From NCBI GenBank assembly GCA_008828725.1, contig MEHQ01004057.1:511280-575279 (forward strand): a stretch of DNA of 64,000 nt. Reading direction: 5' to 3'. The notes below the pieces were generated by a model. The model did not search any database, was not told the origin of the DNA, and saw only the letters and a list, made by a program, of their open reading frames with translations. The position numbers and the translations under genes were made by a program. Positions 1 through 9,900 of this stretch are shown here, piece by piece. Numbering within the stretch: the stretch's first letter is position 1; each line of letters begins with the position of its first letter. The stretch is from Saccharina japonica (Eukaryota > Sar > Phaeophyceae > Laminariales > Laminariaceae).

Positions 1-282
1 CCCCCCCCCCCCCCTCCCCGCCGCGGCATCTGCAGCCAAGTTGTCCTCGTAGTAGTTCCCATTCAGACAGGCATCGCAGGCGCGCTTTACCTCGGGGCCA
101 CGCTCTTCCAGGTGGTCACCAACGGACAGGGCGGTGTACCGTTTATTGGCGGGCCCACGGACGAGATCTGGCGAACGCTCGGCGCCGCGGCGGCGGGGTG
201 TTTTATGGCCTTTGCCTCTCGCGGCCGGGGCCGCGGCGCGCCTGGCCGTTACAGCTTCATCAAGAGACATTGACTTGGACAT
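1..282 (-). CDS. 5' exon of an unidentified gene, partial; UAP56-binding-motif-like N-terminus
   Basis: An open frame of 94 codons starts at an ATG (complement of 280-282) and runs off the left edge without a stop. The protein begins MSKSMSLDEAVTARR, followed by an Ala/Pro/Arg/Gly-rich basic stretch (residues about 14-40) and then a charged segment with NKRYTALSVGDHLEERG and KRACDACLNGNYYEDN; the edge is an Ala/Gly-rich run made by a poly-C/G tract. A short SLDxxxxxxR motif at the extreme N-terminus followed by a basic Gly/Arg tract resembles the UAP56-binding motif of Aly/REF-type mRNA export adaptors, but no RRM is visible and the match is short. A possible donor (GAG|GTAAAG) lies near position 89, so the exon could end there. 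The gene is outside the inverted duplication. Function is inference; the open frame is seen directly. Confidence 0.4.
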   Translation of the reverse strand, partial: MSKSMSLDEAVTARRAAAPAARGKGHKTPRRRGAERSPDLVRGPANKRYTALSVGDHLEERGPEVKRACDACLNGNYYEDNLAADAAAGRGGGG

Positions 283-459
283 TGACGCCACCCATTTTGT
301 TTTGCTATATCTACGAGGCGTTTTTTTCGTTCGGGGTTTGGGTACGTAGGTTTGGGCACACCTGCGAGTTTTTATACCTGAGTTAGGAGGTCTGGAAAGA
401 AGGGTTTGTGACGACTTTGTGGCAAGGACGCTCGAGGCTCATAAAATTCCCGGTGGGAA

Positions 460-550
460 TACGTACCACTCTGTTCCGAAATATAAGAAATTTTTGTATT
501 GAATATTAATGTACAAACGGTGCCTATATTTCGGGACAGCGTGGTACGTA
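460..550. mobile_element. 91-bp hairpin MITE-like element
   Basis: The two halves are near-perfect reverse complements: TACGTACCACTCTGTTCCG on the left and the matching end on the right, around a short AT-rich centre containing a TACAAACGGT motif. Related hairpins with the same ends and the same ACCGTTTGTAT/ATACAAACGG core lie in intron 1 of both kinase copies (about 11,050-11,170 and 20,805-20,893). No coding capacity. I class it as a short inverted-repeat element of unknown superfamily. Confidence 0.55.
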
Positions 551-961
551 ATTAACCTGAGACTGATATACAGGCGGCATAAGAAGTGCCAAAAGTGCAC
601 CATTTTCTTGCGTCGGCACAATTGTATTCGGTCAAAACCACGTCTGGCTGGTGGGTGGAACATAGGGCAGGTTTCTCCCCTACCCGACAGGTAGAGGGCG
701 CCCACACATACACAAGGCCATGTGGCCAACTCCACCGATGGCGCGGGCCGAGGGATTTTTTTTAATTGTGTCGACGCTCAACCTTCACAAACATAAATGT
801 GGCGTAATGCTGACCGTTGCGACATGCACAACGAAGCCTATCTGAACGTTTCCGATAACCGATTCATCTGAGTTGGGGGGCGTTCGGCCCTCCGACGGTT
901 GAAAGAGAAAATATGCGCGGTCGGGTTCCACGGGAACCACGAGATGTTCGTGGGGAGCGGG

Positions 962-1310
962 GGGGGGGGGGGGGTGTACTTTATTTTCATGCGTGACCGT
1001 AGTCGTATGACCATAGACCCTCGCATCCCTGCAATGCCGGGGGGGGGGGGGGGGGGTGTACTTTATTTTCATGCGTGACCGTAGTCGTATGACCATAGAC
1101 CCTCGCATCCCTGCAATGCCGGGGGGGGGGGGGGGGGGTGTACTTTATTTTCATGCGTGACCGTAGTCGTATGACCATAGACCCTCGCATCCCTGCAATG
1201 CCGGGGGGGGGGGGGGGGGGTGTACTTTATTTTCATGCGTGACCGTAGTCGTATGACCATAGACCCTCGCATCCCTGCAATGCCGGGGGGGGGGGGGGGG
1301 GGGGGGGGCA
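962..1310. repeat. Four tandem 82-bp units separated by G-runs
   Basis: The motif TGTACTTTATTTTCATGCG starts at 975, 1,057, 1,139 and 1,221, a spacing of 82 bp. Apart from the length of the separating G-run the units look identical. Each contains the GTCGTATGACCATAGACCC core of the dispersed G-run-associated repeat found at 6,145, 17,755 and 28,100. The right arm has a single degenerate unit at about 30,095-30,160, so the array grew in the left arm only. Confidence 0.85.
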
Positions 1311-1990
1311 TAATAACCACCCCCAACTCAGAGTTTCCCTTGATGTGGGTGTTGCTGATCCCCCTTCCCGGAGGGCCGAGTCTGAACGAAAATCTTGTTG
1401 GTTATAGTTTTATTTTTCTGAGCACCGCTGGCTCTTGTAGAAAACATGGACACACCCCCCCCCAAGACCTTTTATGTATGTCAAGGTATTGTTGCGCTTA
1501 CCACCGAAATCCCGACACGTGGCGCACTCAACCCGAGAAGGACCAGGTCAGGCTGCCCTAGACGGTACGCACCGAAACCCGAAGGGAAAATACACGGTAT
1601 TGCGCGCTTGTCACTGGCCGCGCATGCGAACACTCAGCACCCCCAACTGACCCGTGTGTATACGCACAGTATTCCTTCTCCTAGTCCTACTCTCTCTACC
1701 CTGCTCCTTCTCCTTCTCCTCCTCCTCCGGCTTCTCCTCCTCTTACCTCCCCTCGCCCCCCCCCCCCTCCCCCTCCGGCTTCTCCTCCCCTCACCCTTCT
1801 CCTCCTCTATTACCACTCTACTTCGGTGCTACGACTACGCCTATACGACTGCGTATCACTACGGCTACCACTACTCCTACCACTATGACGATCCCGCTAC
1901 GATCACCACTCCCACCACGACAACCACTACGACTACCACTATTGCTACCGTGCGACTACTCCAATTCCTCCTCCTCCTGCTGCTGTTGCT
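1311..1990. repeat. Left-arm outer block with pyrimidine and TAC microsatellites
   Basis: The first half (about 1,360-1,660) is non-repetitive and matches the reverse complement of about 29,800-30,110. It runs into a CTC/CTT-rich tract (about 1,680-1,810) and then a TAC/CCA trinucleotide tract (about 1,820-1,980). The long frames here, including a 221-codon one, are products of the trinucleotide composition, so I do not call a gene. Confidence 0.7.
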
Positions 1991-2399
1991 GACTCGTGCT
2001 ACGGTAGAGAGATGCACCGTGCGTTTTCTGTGGCTCCGTACACCTCACCCCAAAACACCGATTTTGACTCAAAATGAAGGTGCAACAAACCAGATCGCAA
2101 AGCGAGAATGACCATTCTGACGATTTTGGGCTAAGGAGTCTCGTCATTCCGATAAATAAAAACGCAGCCAAAAAGTGCCACCTCTAGATGCACCGTGCGT
2201 TTTCTGTGGCTCCGTACTTGAACAGCTCCATACACCTCACCCCAAAAACATCGCTTTTGACTCAAAATGAAAGCGCAACAAACCAGATCGCAAAGCGAGA
2301 ATGACAATTCTGACGATTTTGGGCTTAAGGAGTCTCGTCATTCCGAGAAGAAAAAAAAAAACACAGCCAAAAAGTGCCACCTCTATCGTAGTATGCGTC
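1991..2399. mobile_element. MITE family A, two overlapping or truncated copies
   Basis: The left end reads GACTCGTGCTACGGTAGAG and the right end is the reverse complement of GACGCATACTACGATAGAG. The interior holds two successive copies of a segment with CACCTCACCCCAAAA, GATTTTGGGCT and AAAAAGTGCCACCTCTA. It is a diverged subfamily member in which one copy follows another head to tail. Confidence 0.6.
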
Positions 2400-2461
2400 T
2401 ACTACGACAACGACCACAAGTTACGATTACCTCCACCACTACGGCTACTACTACGTCGAAG

Positions 2462-2710
2462 GACGCGTGCTACGGTAGAGGTAGCACTTTTTAGATGGAT
2501 CGTTTTTCTGAACGATCGGGCTCCTTAACCCAAATTCGTCGGACTTTCATTTATGTGACGAAAAATGTTTCGGAGTATACTTCGGTCATGAGATTACTCA
2601 TCATCCGGCAGCAACTTTATTTTCCTCCAAAATCATTTTCGGTGAGGCCTGACGCTCCTTAAGTGAGGAGCTCAGAAAAAACATGGTGCACCTCTATCGC
2701 AGCATGCGTC
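2462..2710. mobile_element. MITE family A copy
   Basis: A 249-bp non-coding element with terminal inverted repeats of about 24 bp, beginning GACGCGTGCTACGGTAGAG and ending in the complement of GACGCATGCTGCGATAGAG. Subterminal palindromes (CTCCTTAAGTGAGGAG) and a GATTTTGG/CCAAAATC pair are shared with the other copies. The right arm has no element at the matching place. Confidence 0.8.
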
Positions 2711-3540
2711 GAAGGGGAAGCTTCAGCAATGAAGCTCAAGCTGCTATTATTGTGTAACGAAGGATAAGAGCCGTTTTAGACGTACGCACCCTGGTCTCCA
2801 ATCCACCTGTCCCTAGTCTCTCACCGCTTCGTAGTTCGTTTCCTTTCCGTACATACATGCTTTCAGGTTGGCTTGCCTCCTTGTCTTCTGGTATCAACAG
2901 CTTCCTGCAAAGTACCAGTCTTCTGCCTGTGAACTCCTCCTCGATCCTCCAGTGCTACACAACAGATCTCAGTATCAAACCTTCGACAATACCTTGCTGT
3001 AACGATCGCTCTACTCAATCTCGCTTCGCAGTCACGCACGCTCAAGTTCTCTTCCATTTTTCCCTCGGCTACGCAAAAATAATCAGGTGTCACACAACAG
3101 ATGGAAGGGGCAACGGAGCAACGAACGGTGCCTTTCCGACACCCACAATATTTCTCCCACTTCCTGCTCACCATCCAGCTTGGGAGCATTGTAACGCATT
3201 AGGGGACCGGTGCATTAGGGGACCGAACCTGGGATTTGTGGCTAGGGGACCGGTGCATTAGGGGACCGAGTCCCCTCGACAACGGCGCCAGATATGTTCT
3301 CGCAGCGATCTCCTCCTCTTTCCCCGGTCCTCTGTTTTATGACGACCGCTATCACTGATGCTACTCTACAGCCTTGCTCGTGCGTAGCGCCGCACTCGCC
3401 ATCACTGCTCCCCTATCTCGCCCCTTCTCTACTCTCTCTTGCCCGTAGGTAAGACACATGCTAAAATGTAGGGGTGTACCTAATTGTTCGAGGGCCCCCC
3501 CCAGTTGCGTGTGTAGCCTCTGATATATACCTCACACCAT
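2711..3540. other. Unassigned left-arm DNA with a short repeated motif
   Basis: No gene is recognised. A 134-codon frame at 2,857-3,261 lacks any supporting splice pattern or counterpart in the right arm, where this interval is largely absent. The motif AGGGGACCG occurs four times between about 3,198 and 3,272 as a short interrupted tandem repeat. Confidence 0.4.
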
Positions 3541-4980
3541 GAAAAGCCGACCATGAGAAAACATGAACGTGCAGCCCGATGACCTGGGTAGGCAACGAAT
3601 GCAACATGTAGAACGCATACGACGTTCCAATAATATGGTGTAGTTCATTGGTTGAGAGGAGTATACTATTAGTAAGAGACAGTCATAATTTTGTTTTGGC
3701 CAAAACATACTATACCCCTACCGTCGCACACGGCATACCGGTAGGTGCTGTGTCGCGATATAACCCCGCCCGCCGCCCCCCCCCCCCCCTCCTGACTACG
3801 GCTATGCATGACATGAGGAAACCCCCCTTCCCTCCGTGTCGTAGTTCCGGCCTAGGACATCATTCCTACCGTTACCAGTGAAAAACACGATTGCCACAGC
3901 ACTAATACCTACTTGTACGATCCACGTCTACTGTGTTTATTGCATCGCTTTCTACGCGTACAACATGACAACTCACATCTATAAAAAAACAGATTTTACT
4001 GCGTGGGACACGCAAAGAGTAGGGCACCTCTCTCCATACCCCCCCCCGTGCCCTCGCACGCTGGCATGTCACGACACAGCAGCTGTTTCTAGCTTTCGTA
4101 GAGGCATAGGGAATGCCTCGTCTAGTTGTACCCGCTTGGTACGTTTGAAGCGCCCGGTAAGGCCCTTTCGCGGCGATATCTATTTTCCAACAATAATGCC
4201 TGCCACCAATTTGTGGGTGTGCAAGCGGCACTTTCCCGATCCTCCCCATCTAACCCTCAACCGGGGTCTAGCGGGACTCCGCCCCCTGTCAAACATGCTA
4301 TACGCGCATCTCCTGAAACCTCAACGGGAAGACATCTACAACTTTAAACTACACCTCCTCTACTCTTATATGAGATCGCTTGGCAGATAATTGAGCTTGC
4401 AATACCCCAAATAAAAATGAACTATAAAATAAAACACAAGCCGAATCTGACCACGAGTCCATCCTTTTCTAAGATCGGAGGTTGGCTTGAAGAGCCACGC
4501 CCTCCGTATATCTGCCCCGAATTTCGTCACCACAACACTACCTTCGCACGCTACTAAAGTCCGTGTTTATCGGCCCGGAAAAGCGGGAGGTCTGGGTGTA
4601 CCAGGGGTCCTTCCTTTCTCCCGTTGCTGTGGCAACGTCCAAGCTCACCCCCCCCTCCTTGGGCTTGCTCAACTTTTGTTTTGTTCGTTGGGATCAGGCA
4701 GAGTTTGCTGGAACGTCCGGAAAATGGCTTACCGAAGCCTAAACAAAGTCTGCAGTCAGCCCTATAATAATTTTAACACGTTTGTTTGTGTGATTCCCCG
4801 CTCCCTCGTAGAAGGATCACTCCCTTAGAACAACTACTTTTTTTTTGTCGCACACGGGGCCGGCAAACGGGATGCCCCGCCGTCGCATGCAGCACACCGC
4901 ACCGCAGCCGTACACCCCACCTACGCAATCCGTAACACAGCAAACCGACCGTTCCAGCCCCCTGTTTCAAAGCTGATGAC
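3540..4980 (+). other. Conserved arm block, possible exons of a third duplicated gene
   Basis: This block matches the reverse complement of about 26,900-28,420. Two parts keep an open frame in both arms. At 4,110-4,330 both copies encode RGIGNASS, CTRLV, PFRGDIYFPTI and LRPLSN or VRPLSN in the same frame, with several synonymous third-position differences. At 4,850-4,980 both share PRR, QxTAxQ and QS in one frame. The left copy stays open to a stop near 4,390, while the right copy shifts frame once and stops earlier. If coding, the gene runs toward the centre in both arms, opposite to the kinase. No domain is recognised, and chance conservation of non-coding sequence is equally possible. Confidence 0.3.
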
Positions 4981-5344
4981 CAGACGCTTTAGCATGTACA
5001 GACATATACTTGCCTTGAAATTGGGCGGTATACTACCCCCACGCCCTATACTCTATAGTCCCATGCAGGTCCCATACTCTACTACTATGGCTGTCCCCGG
5101 CTTGGATTAAACAAAATATGTATACCGGATATATATCGTCCGAGCTAAAACAACCACCCCTGTCCTTCCTCCCAAGAGGAGGAACATTAAAATCAACGTA
5201 CCGGCTCTCTCGCCACTTCGCTAACATACCCCGCAAAAAAAAGCCAACGTGGAGAACCGTTGCTTGCAGGGTTTCCAAGTCTTGAATTCGGCCTAACCGA
5301 AATGTGGCGTCGGACCTCGACAACATCAGAACCATGCTACAAAG

Positions 5345-6423
5345 TCAAGAGTGAGACGTTGGCGATCCTCCATTTGAGGAAACCCAGCCTGAGTGGACTC
5401 CATGGAATGGGGAGCGCGGTGAGGATACCCCCCCGTCAAGCCATGCACGGCAGCAGTCGGCCGAAACGGGTACCAGCGCTGCTCTCGGGGAGAAGGCGTG
5501 GTGCTTCGTAGACGAGAACTGCACCGGTGATTTGTCGGGGGAGGGGTTGGACGGGTCGCAGGTGGTGCCTGAGGATCTTCGGGAGGGTGGCTTTCCTCTT
5601 GGAAGGAGAAGGGCCGGCATCGACAGAGTTCTCATCGCCTTCGAGGCAAAAGTGCGGGTTTTGGTGTCGCCCGTCTGTAGTAGCGGGGCGCGGCGGAAGA
5701 GAAGGGAAGGGAAGGGAGGCGTGCAGCGGGAGAAAAATGAGCGCGCGACTCGAAGAGCACACCGAAACAATCACCATCCCCCCTTCCCCTGATAGGGTCT
5801 GGGCCAAAGACGGCTGGTGTTGAATCAGGTTGTTGTGCAATCGATGCAATCGATGCTTACGAAGACATACATACGTAGCCTCTTGACCTGGCTATCTGCC
5901 GCTAGTCTCCTAAACGGATTAGCGTGTTTTTGGTTTTTAACTACAGTAAATAGCTTATGTACCCCCGGTACGAACTGTCACAAAAGCGTCCCTAGAAACC
6001 GTCCCCAGCGTACCTCGGGTAGCTTCTCGCGCGGCCATGGTTGGCGCCCATCTTCTTTGCACGTTGGGCTGAGGGGGTTGGCGAGAGGCGTGTTGGGGGG
6101 TGCGGTGCGGCGTGGTTAGCTCTGGGGGGAAAGGACGGGTACTCGATATTCGGGCATGGCCGTAGTCTTATTACCATAGACCCTCGCATCCCTATAATGC
6201 CGGGACGGAGCATGTCGGGTTTTCACCCACCAGGCAGATGTTGCTTGCACCAAGCGTGAAGCACCGTGGGGTGTTCGGCGAGTGGCATGAAGGGTGAGCT
6301 GCATCCTACTAAGAACCGTGCTTGTGATGACAGCTCTTCAAGGAGTTAATTAGGAGGGGGGGGGGGTAACAAATGCAGAACCATGACCATGATAAAATTC
6401 GTGCCGGGTACGGTAGGCTGCAT
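5345..6423 (-). pseudogene. Left copy of the small two-exon gene, interrupted by a repeat
   Basis: This is the inverted partner of the intact gene at 25,806-26,632. The second exon (complement 5,345-5,638) is 294 bp, exactly the length of the right-arm exon, ends in a stop at the same place, and differs mostly by third-position changes in one frame, a pattern expected for a once-coding sequence. The first exon starts at an ATG (complement 6,421-6,423) with MQPTVPGTNF and ends at a GAG|GTACGC donor near 6,014, but about 220 bp of foreign sequence sit inside it (about 6,145-6,358) at the poly-C tract where the right copy is continuous. The insertion brings an in-frame stop shortly after the poly-Pro run, and a one-base indel lies further on. 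Splicing around the insertion using the TTTCCCCCCAG sequence is conceivable. I call it a probable pseudogene. Confidence 0.6.
6145..6358 (+). mobile_element. G-run-associated dispersed repeat (R1), insertion in the small gene
   Basis: It contains the GACCATAGACCCTCGCAT core, AATGCCGGGACGGAGCA, and a downstream part (CAAGCG, GGGTGAGCTGCATCC) shared with 17,755-17,930 on the other strand. It begins and ends at C/G homopolymers. Comparison with 25,860-25,890 shows the unoccupied site, so it entered after the duplication or was lost on the right. Confidence 0.7.
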
Positions 6424-6951
6424 TTCGAACCACGCGACTTTACTCGTGTTTGTTTGATTGGCACCATATACTACAAGTACTATTAATAATAATCACCAGA
6501 CGCACTGAACATATGAACATGTTTGCGGCTATGGCAGGAACGTGTACGGTCGAAAGCTAAACCCTTTATTACGGCTGTGACACGAGCGTGCATGAGATGG
6601 TCTGCCCATCCCAGTAGAAAGCTGCACCTTCCTAAAGCAAGAACCTATGAGTGGCTGGTTATTTAATATTGGAAGAACAACACCGAAAATAGGTGCAAGG
6701 AGGCGAGCCGACAATTGTTTAATTATCGACCTGGCATGAGTCACCCAATACGTAAAGGTAACCATGGAGGCCTCTCCGGGTGCCGCCTTGTCAAAAATCC
6801 TCTCGCTGTAGTTTTTATTTTCCGCCGTACGGAAATTTACACTCGAAACAAACTCTGGGCCAAGCGGCACTCGACGTTAGCTCGTTTGCCCCGCCCCTCA
6901 AGGAACGTCGTCAACGTATCCACAACGAGTGCGTGGTGCCATCGAGAGATC

Positions 6952-9900
6952 TCACCTCCGTAAGAAGCCCTTGCTGCGGGTAGGCATGGCGAGGAGGGAT
7001 GCGCTGCGCAGCAGATTTGCGGCCGAGTTGTTCATGCCACCGGCTCTGGAACGGAAGCCATCGGGGGAACTCAAGGCATCTGACTGGTAGTTGAAGCTCT
7101 CGTTCAAAATCCCACTGCCATCATAGTCATCGTCGTCAAAGTCGTCGTCGTCGTCGTCGTCGTCGCAGCAGAAGAGGGGCTCGTGCGCTTCATTTTGGTC
7201 GCCACGCATCCAGTTCTCCAATATCTGCAAGCGTGGTCAGTTGTGATCGTCAGCACCATCAATACAGTCCGTTCGCAGTAAGCTCTTTCGTTGTACAGTA
7301 CACGCATACCTGCTGAGTGACAGTGCTGCAAAGAAGCGCAAACGTTTATATATATATATGTACCCTGCCACAATTAAGTTCCCGTAAATTATTACTACGG
7401 CTCACCATTTGTGCGTCTTTCGGAGTGTGTAGTCCGTGCGCAGCAAAGGCTGGGGACAGTAGCAGCTTCTTCGAGGTCGGGCGCTTGGCGGGGTCCATCA
7501 CCAGGCAACCCTTCACCTAATAAAACACACAATCAGGGCGTCATATTTGTCTATAATAAAAAATATGCCTGGCACATACAGTAGAAAAAACAACGCCCTG
7601 GTCGATGTTCAACGAACTGAAACAACAGAGTGCAGCATTACCGTAGACATGGCAGCAATTATACGAGAACGCCAACAGCTAGCTATCTATGGGAAGGAAA
7701 AATAAACGCAAGCAAGCGAGAAAGTCACATACCAGGTAAGCAACAACCATATGGCGGTGTTCGCACAAGCTGTTTTGTTTTCGGCATCACTGGACAAGTA
7801 CGCCCCCACTATCATCGCAGCTCACTCACCAAGTTTGCGACAGACTCTGGTGCCCCTGCGCTCTTGGGCAAAACGTGCTCCACGATGGCGTCATCATCGT
7901 TTGCAAGCAGTTGTTCCATCATCTCAACCTGCAAACGGTAGTGGAAAATCGTCGTGGACAAAGACCGAGCCATTCTGCCGTAAGGTTCTGGAATTTATCG
8001 ATCCTTGTACTCGTCACGTATGCGCAAGGACAGTAGGCGAACCATACTCATACCGTACCATATCATACCATACCATACCATACCATACCATACCATATCA
8101 TACCATACCATACCATACCATACCATACCATACCATACCATACCATACCATACCATACCATACCATACCATACCATACCATACCATACCATACCATACCA
8201 TACCATACCATACCATACCATACCATACCATACCATACCATACCATACCATATCATATAATACCATATCACACCATACCATACCACACCATACCACACCA
8301 CACCACACCACACCACACCACACCACACCACACCACACCACACCACACCACACCACACCACACCACACCACACCACACCACACCACACCATATCATACCA
8401 TACCATATATTACCCTACAACCCACCATACCATACCATATTGCGACCAGGAACATTTTATCCTTGTGTATATTTTCCGAAGGGTAATGTTTCGTCCTAAC
8501 GCTAACAACCCTAAAAGACGAACGGTGCTCCGCCTGCGGTCAGCGCCTTCGACGGCGGTTATATGGAGTCACTCGGTGGGAAAAAAAAACTACTTTCGGT
8601 ATTTATTTGTCTATCGATATGAAAAAACAAATTGGGTTTACAGTAGCTAATCTCCTGCTCCATCCTGCTGCCTTTGAGTCGACTGCAACCGCACGGTGTC
8701 TGCAGCAAACACTCACATGGGTGTCGCATGACGCGAAGGGCACCCGCTTGGCTATCAGTTCCGCGACCATCATTCCAGCCGCCCAGACATCTCCCTCGGG
8801 ACCGAACTTGCCCTCGTCCATGCGCTCTGGCGGCATGTACCTGAGAAAACACAAAAACAAAAAACATTTCCCCGACACATCGTAAATTCACAATCATTAC
8901 TAGAAGCTCGACATGGTACGGTAGAAAAGGCGTGTGGTAACATGTATGCATTCGTTCGTAAACATTTCCTGAGGCCGAAGTTTGTTTCGTTGCGCACCAC
9001 GTCATAATATATGTGACTTACCAAACGTTTTTGAGACATTTTGCCGTGTTGAGACTCAAATGAGGGGGCATTTTCTATGGTGTTGGATTGTATTTGTCAT
9101 CATGCGGAGGAGACGATCTGTGATTTTTCCTCAACTACACGCGCAGGTACTTGTTTGTACCCTGCCTTGACAAGGATGCTCGTGTCCATATATATTCCTC
9201 GTCACCTACATATGGACTAAGCGTGTGAAACAAGATCGAACACATTCTGGCACTTTTCATGAGTGTCTGATGTATCACAGAGATTACTTCTTCGCATGCT
9301 CTCCTACCGGAAAGTGCCCGCGATGTTGCCGCCGGCGCTGGGGTCGAAGGTGGACGTACCAAAATCCGCCAGCTTCACGGAACCGCAGGTGCTCACCAGC
9401 ACATTGGAAGACTTGATGTCGCCATGTACCAGCCCGATGGAGTGCATGTAACTACATCAGTGCCACGGGCGGCGTCAACGATCAAGGTGGCGGTGGTTGG
9501 GTGGGGAAAATAATACAATCAGGATTGGGCGATAAAGTGGGTCACAACAAAAAACATGTCATTGGCTCCGCGGGGAACCGCAATTTGCAGAGGGTGGTGG
9601 GCGTCCTTGAGGTATTTTCTCCTTGATTGACTTGAAGTGTGGGTCTTCATCAAGTGTACACAGCAGTATTTTGTTGACAATTGGTTTTCGTATTGTTGGA
9701 TTCGCTACGAGTAGCCGGGGGGGGGGGCTTTCCACTATTAATATATGTTCGCGAGAGCGTCGGCAGGCATCAAAGTTGCTTGCTATCTACGGTACCAAAA
9801 CAGGCGTTTTGACCAAGCATCGAAGAGATCCCAATCGGAATGCTGAGGAGCGCGCTTCCATCTGGTAAACGAACAACGGAACGAGTGTACCTATGTCAAT

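Noticed and set aside
8005..8499. Long frames of repeated IPYHT or MVWYG residues
   Set aside because: They are translations of the ATACC/ACACC pentanucleotide array in kinase intron 5 and appear on both strands.
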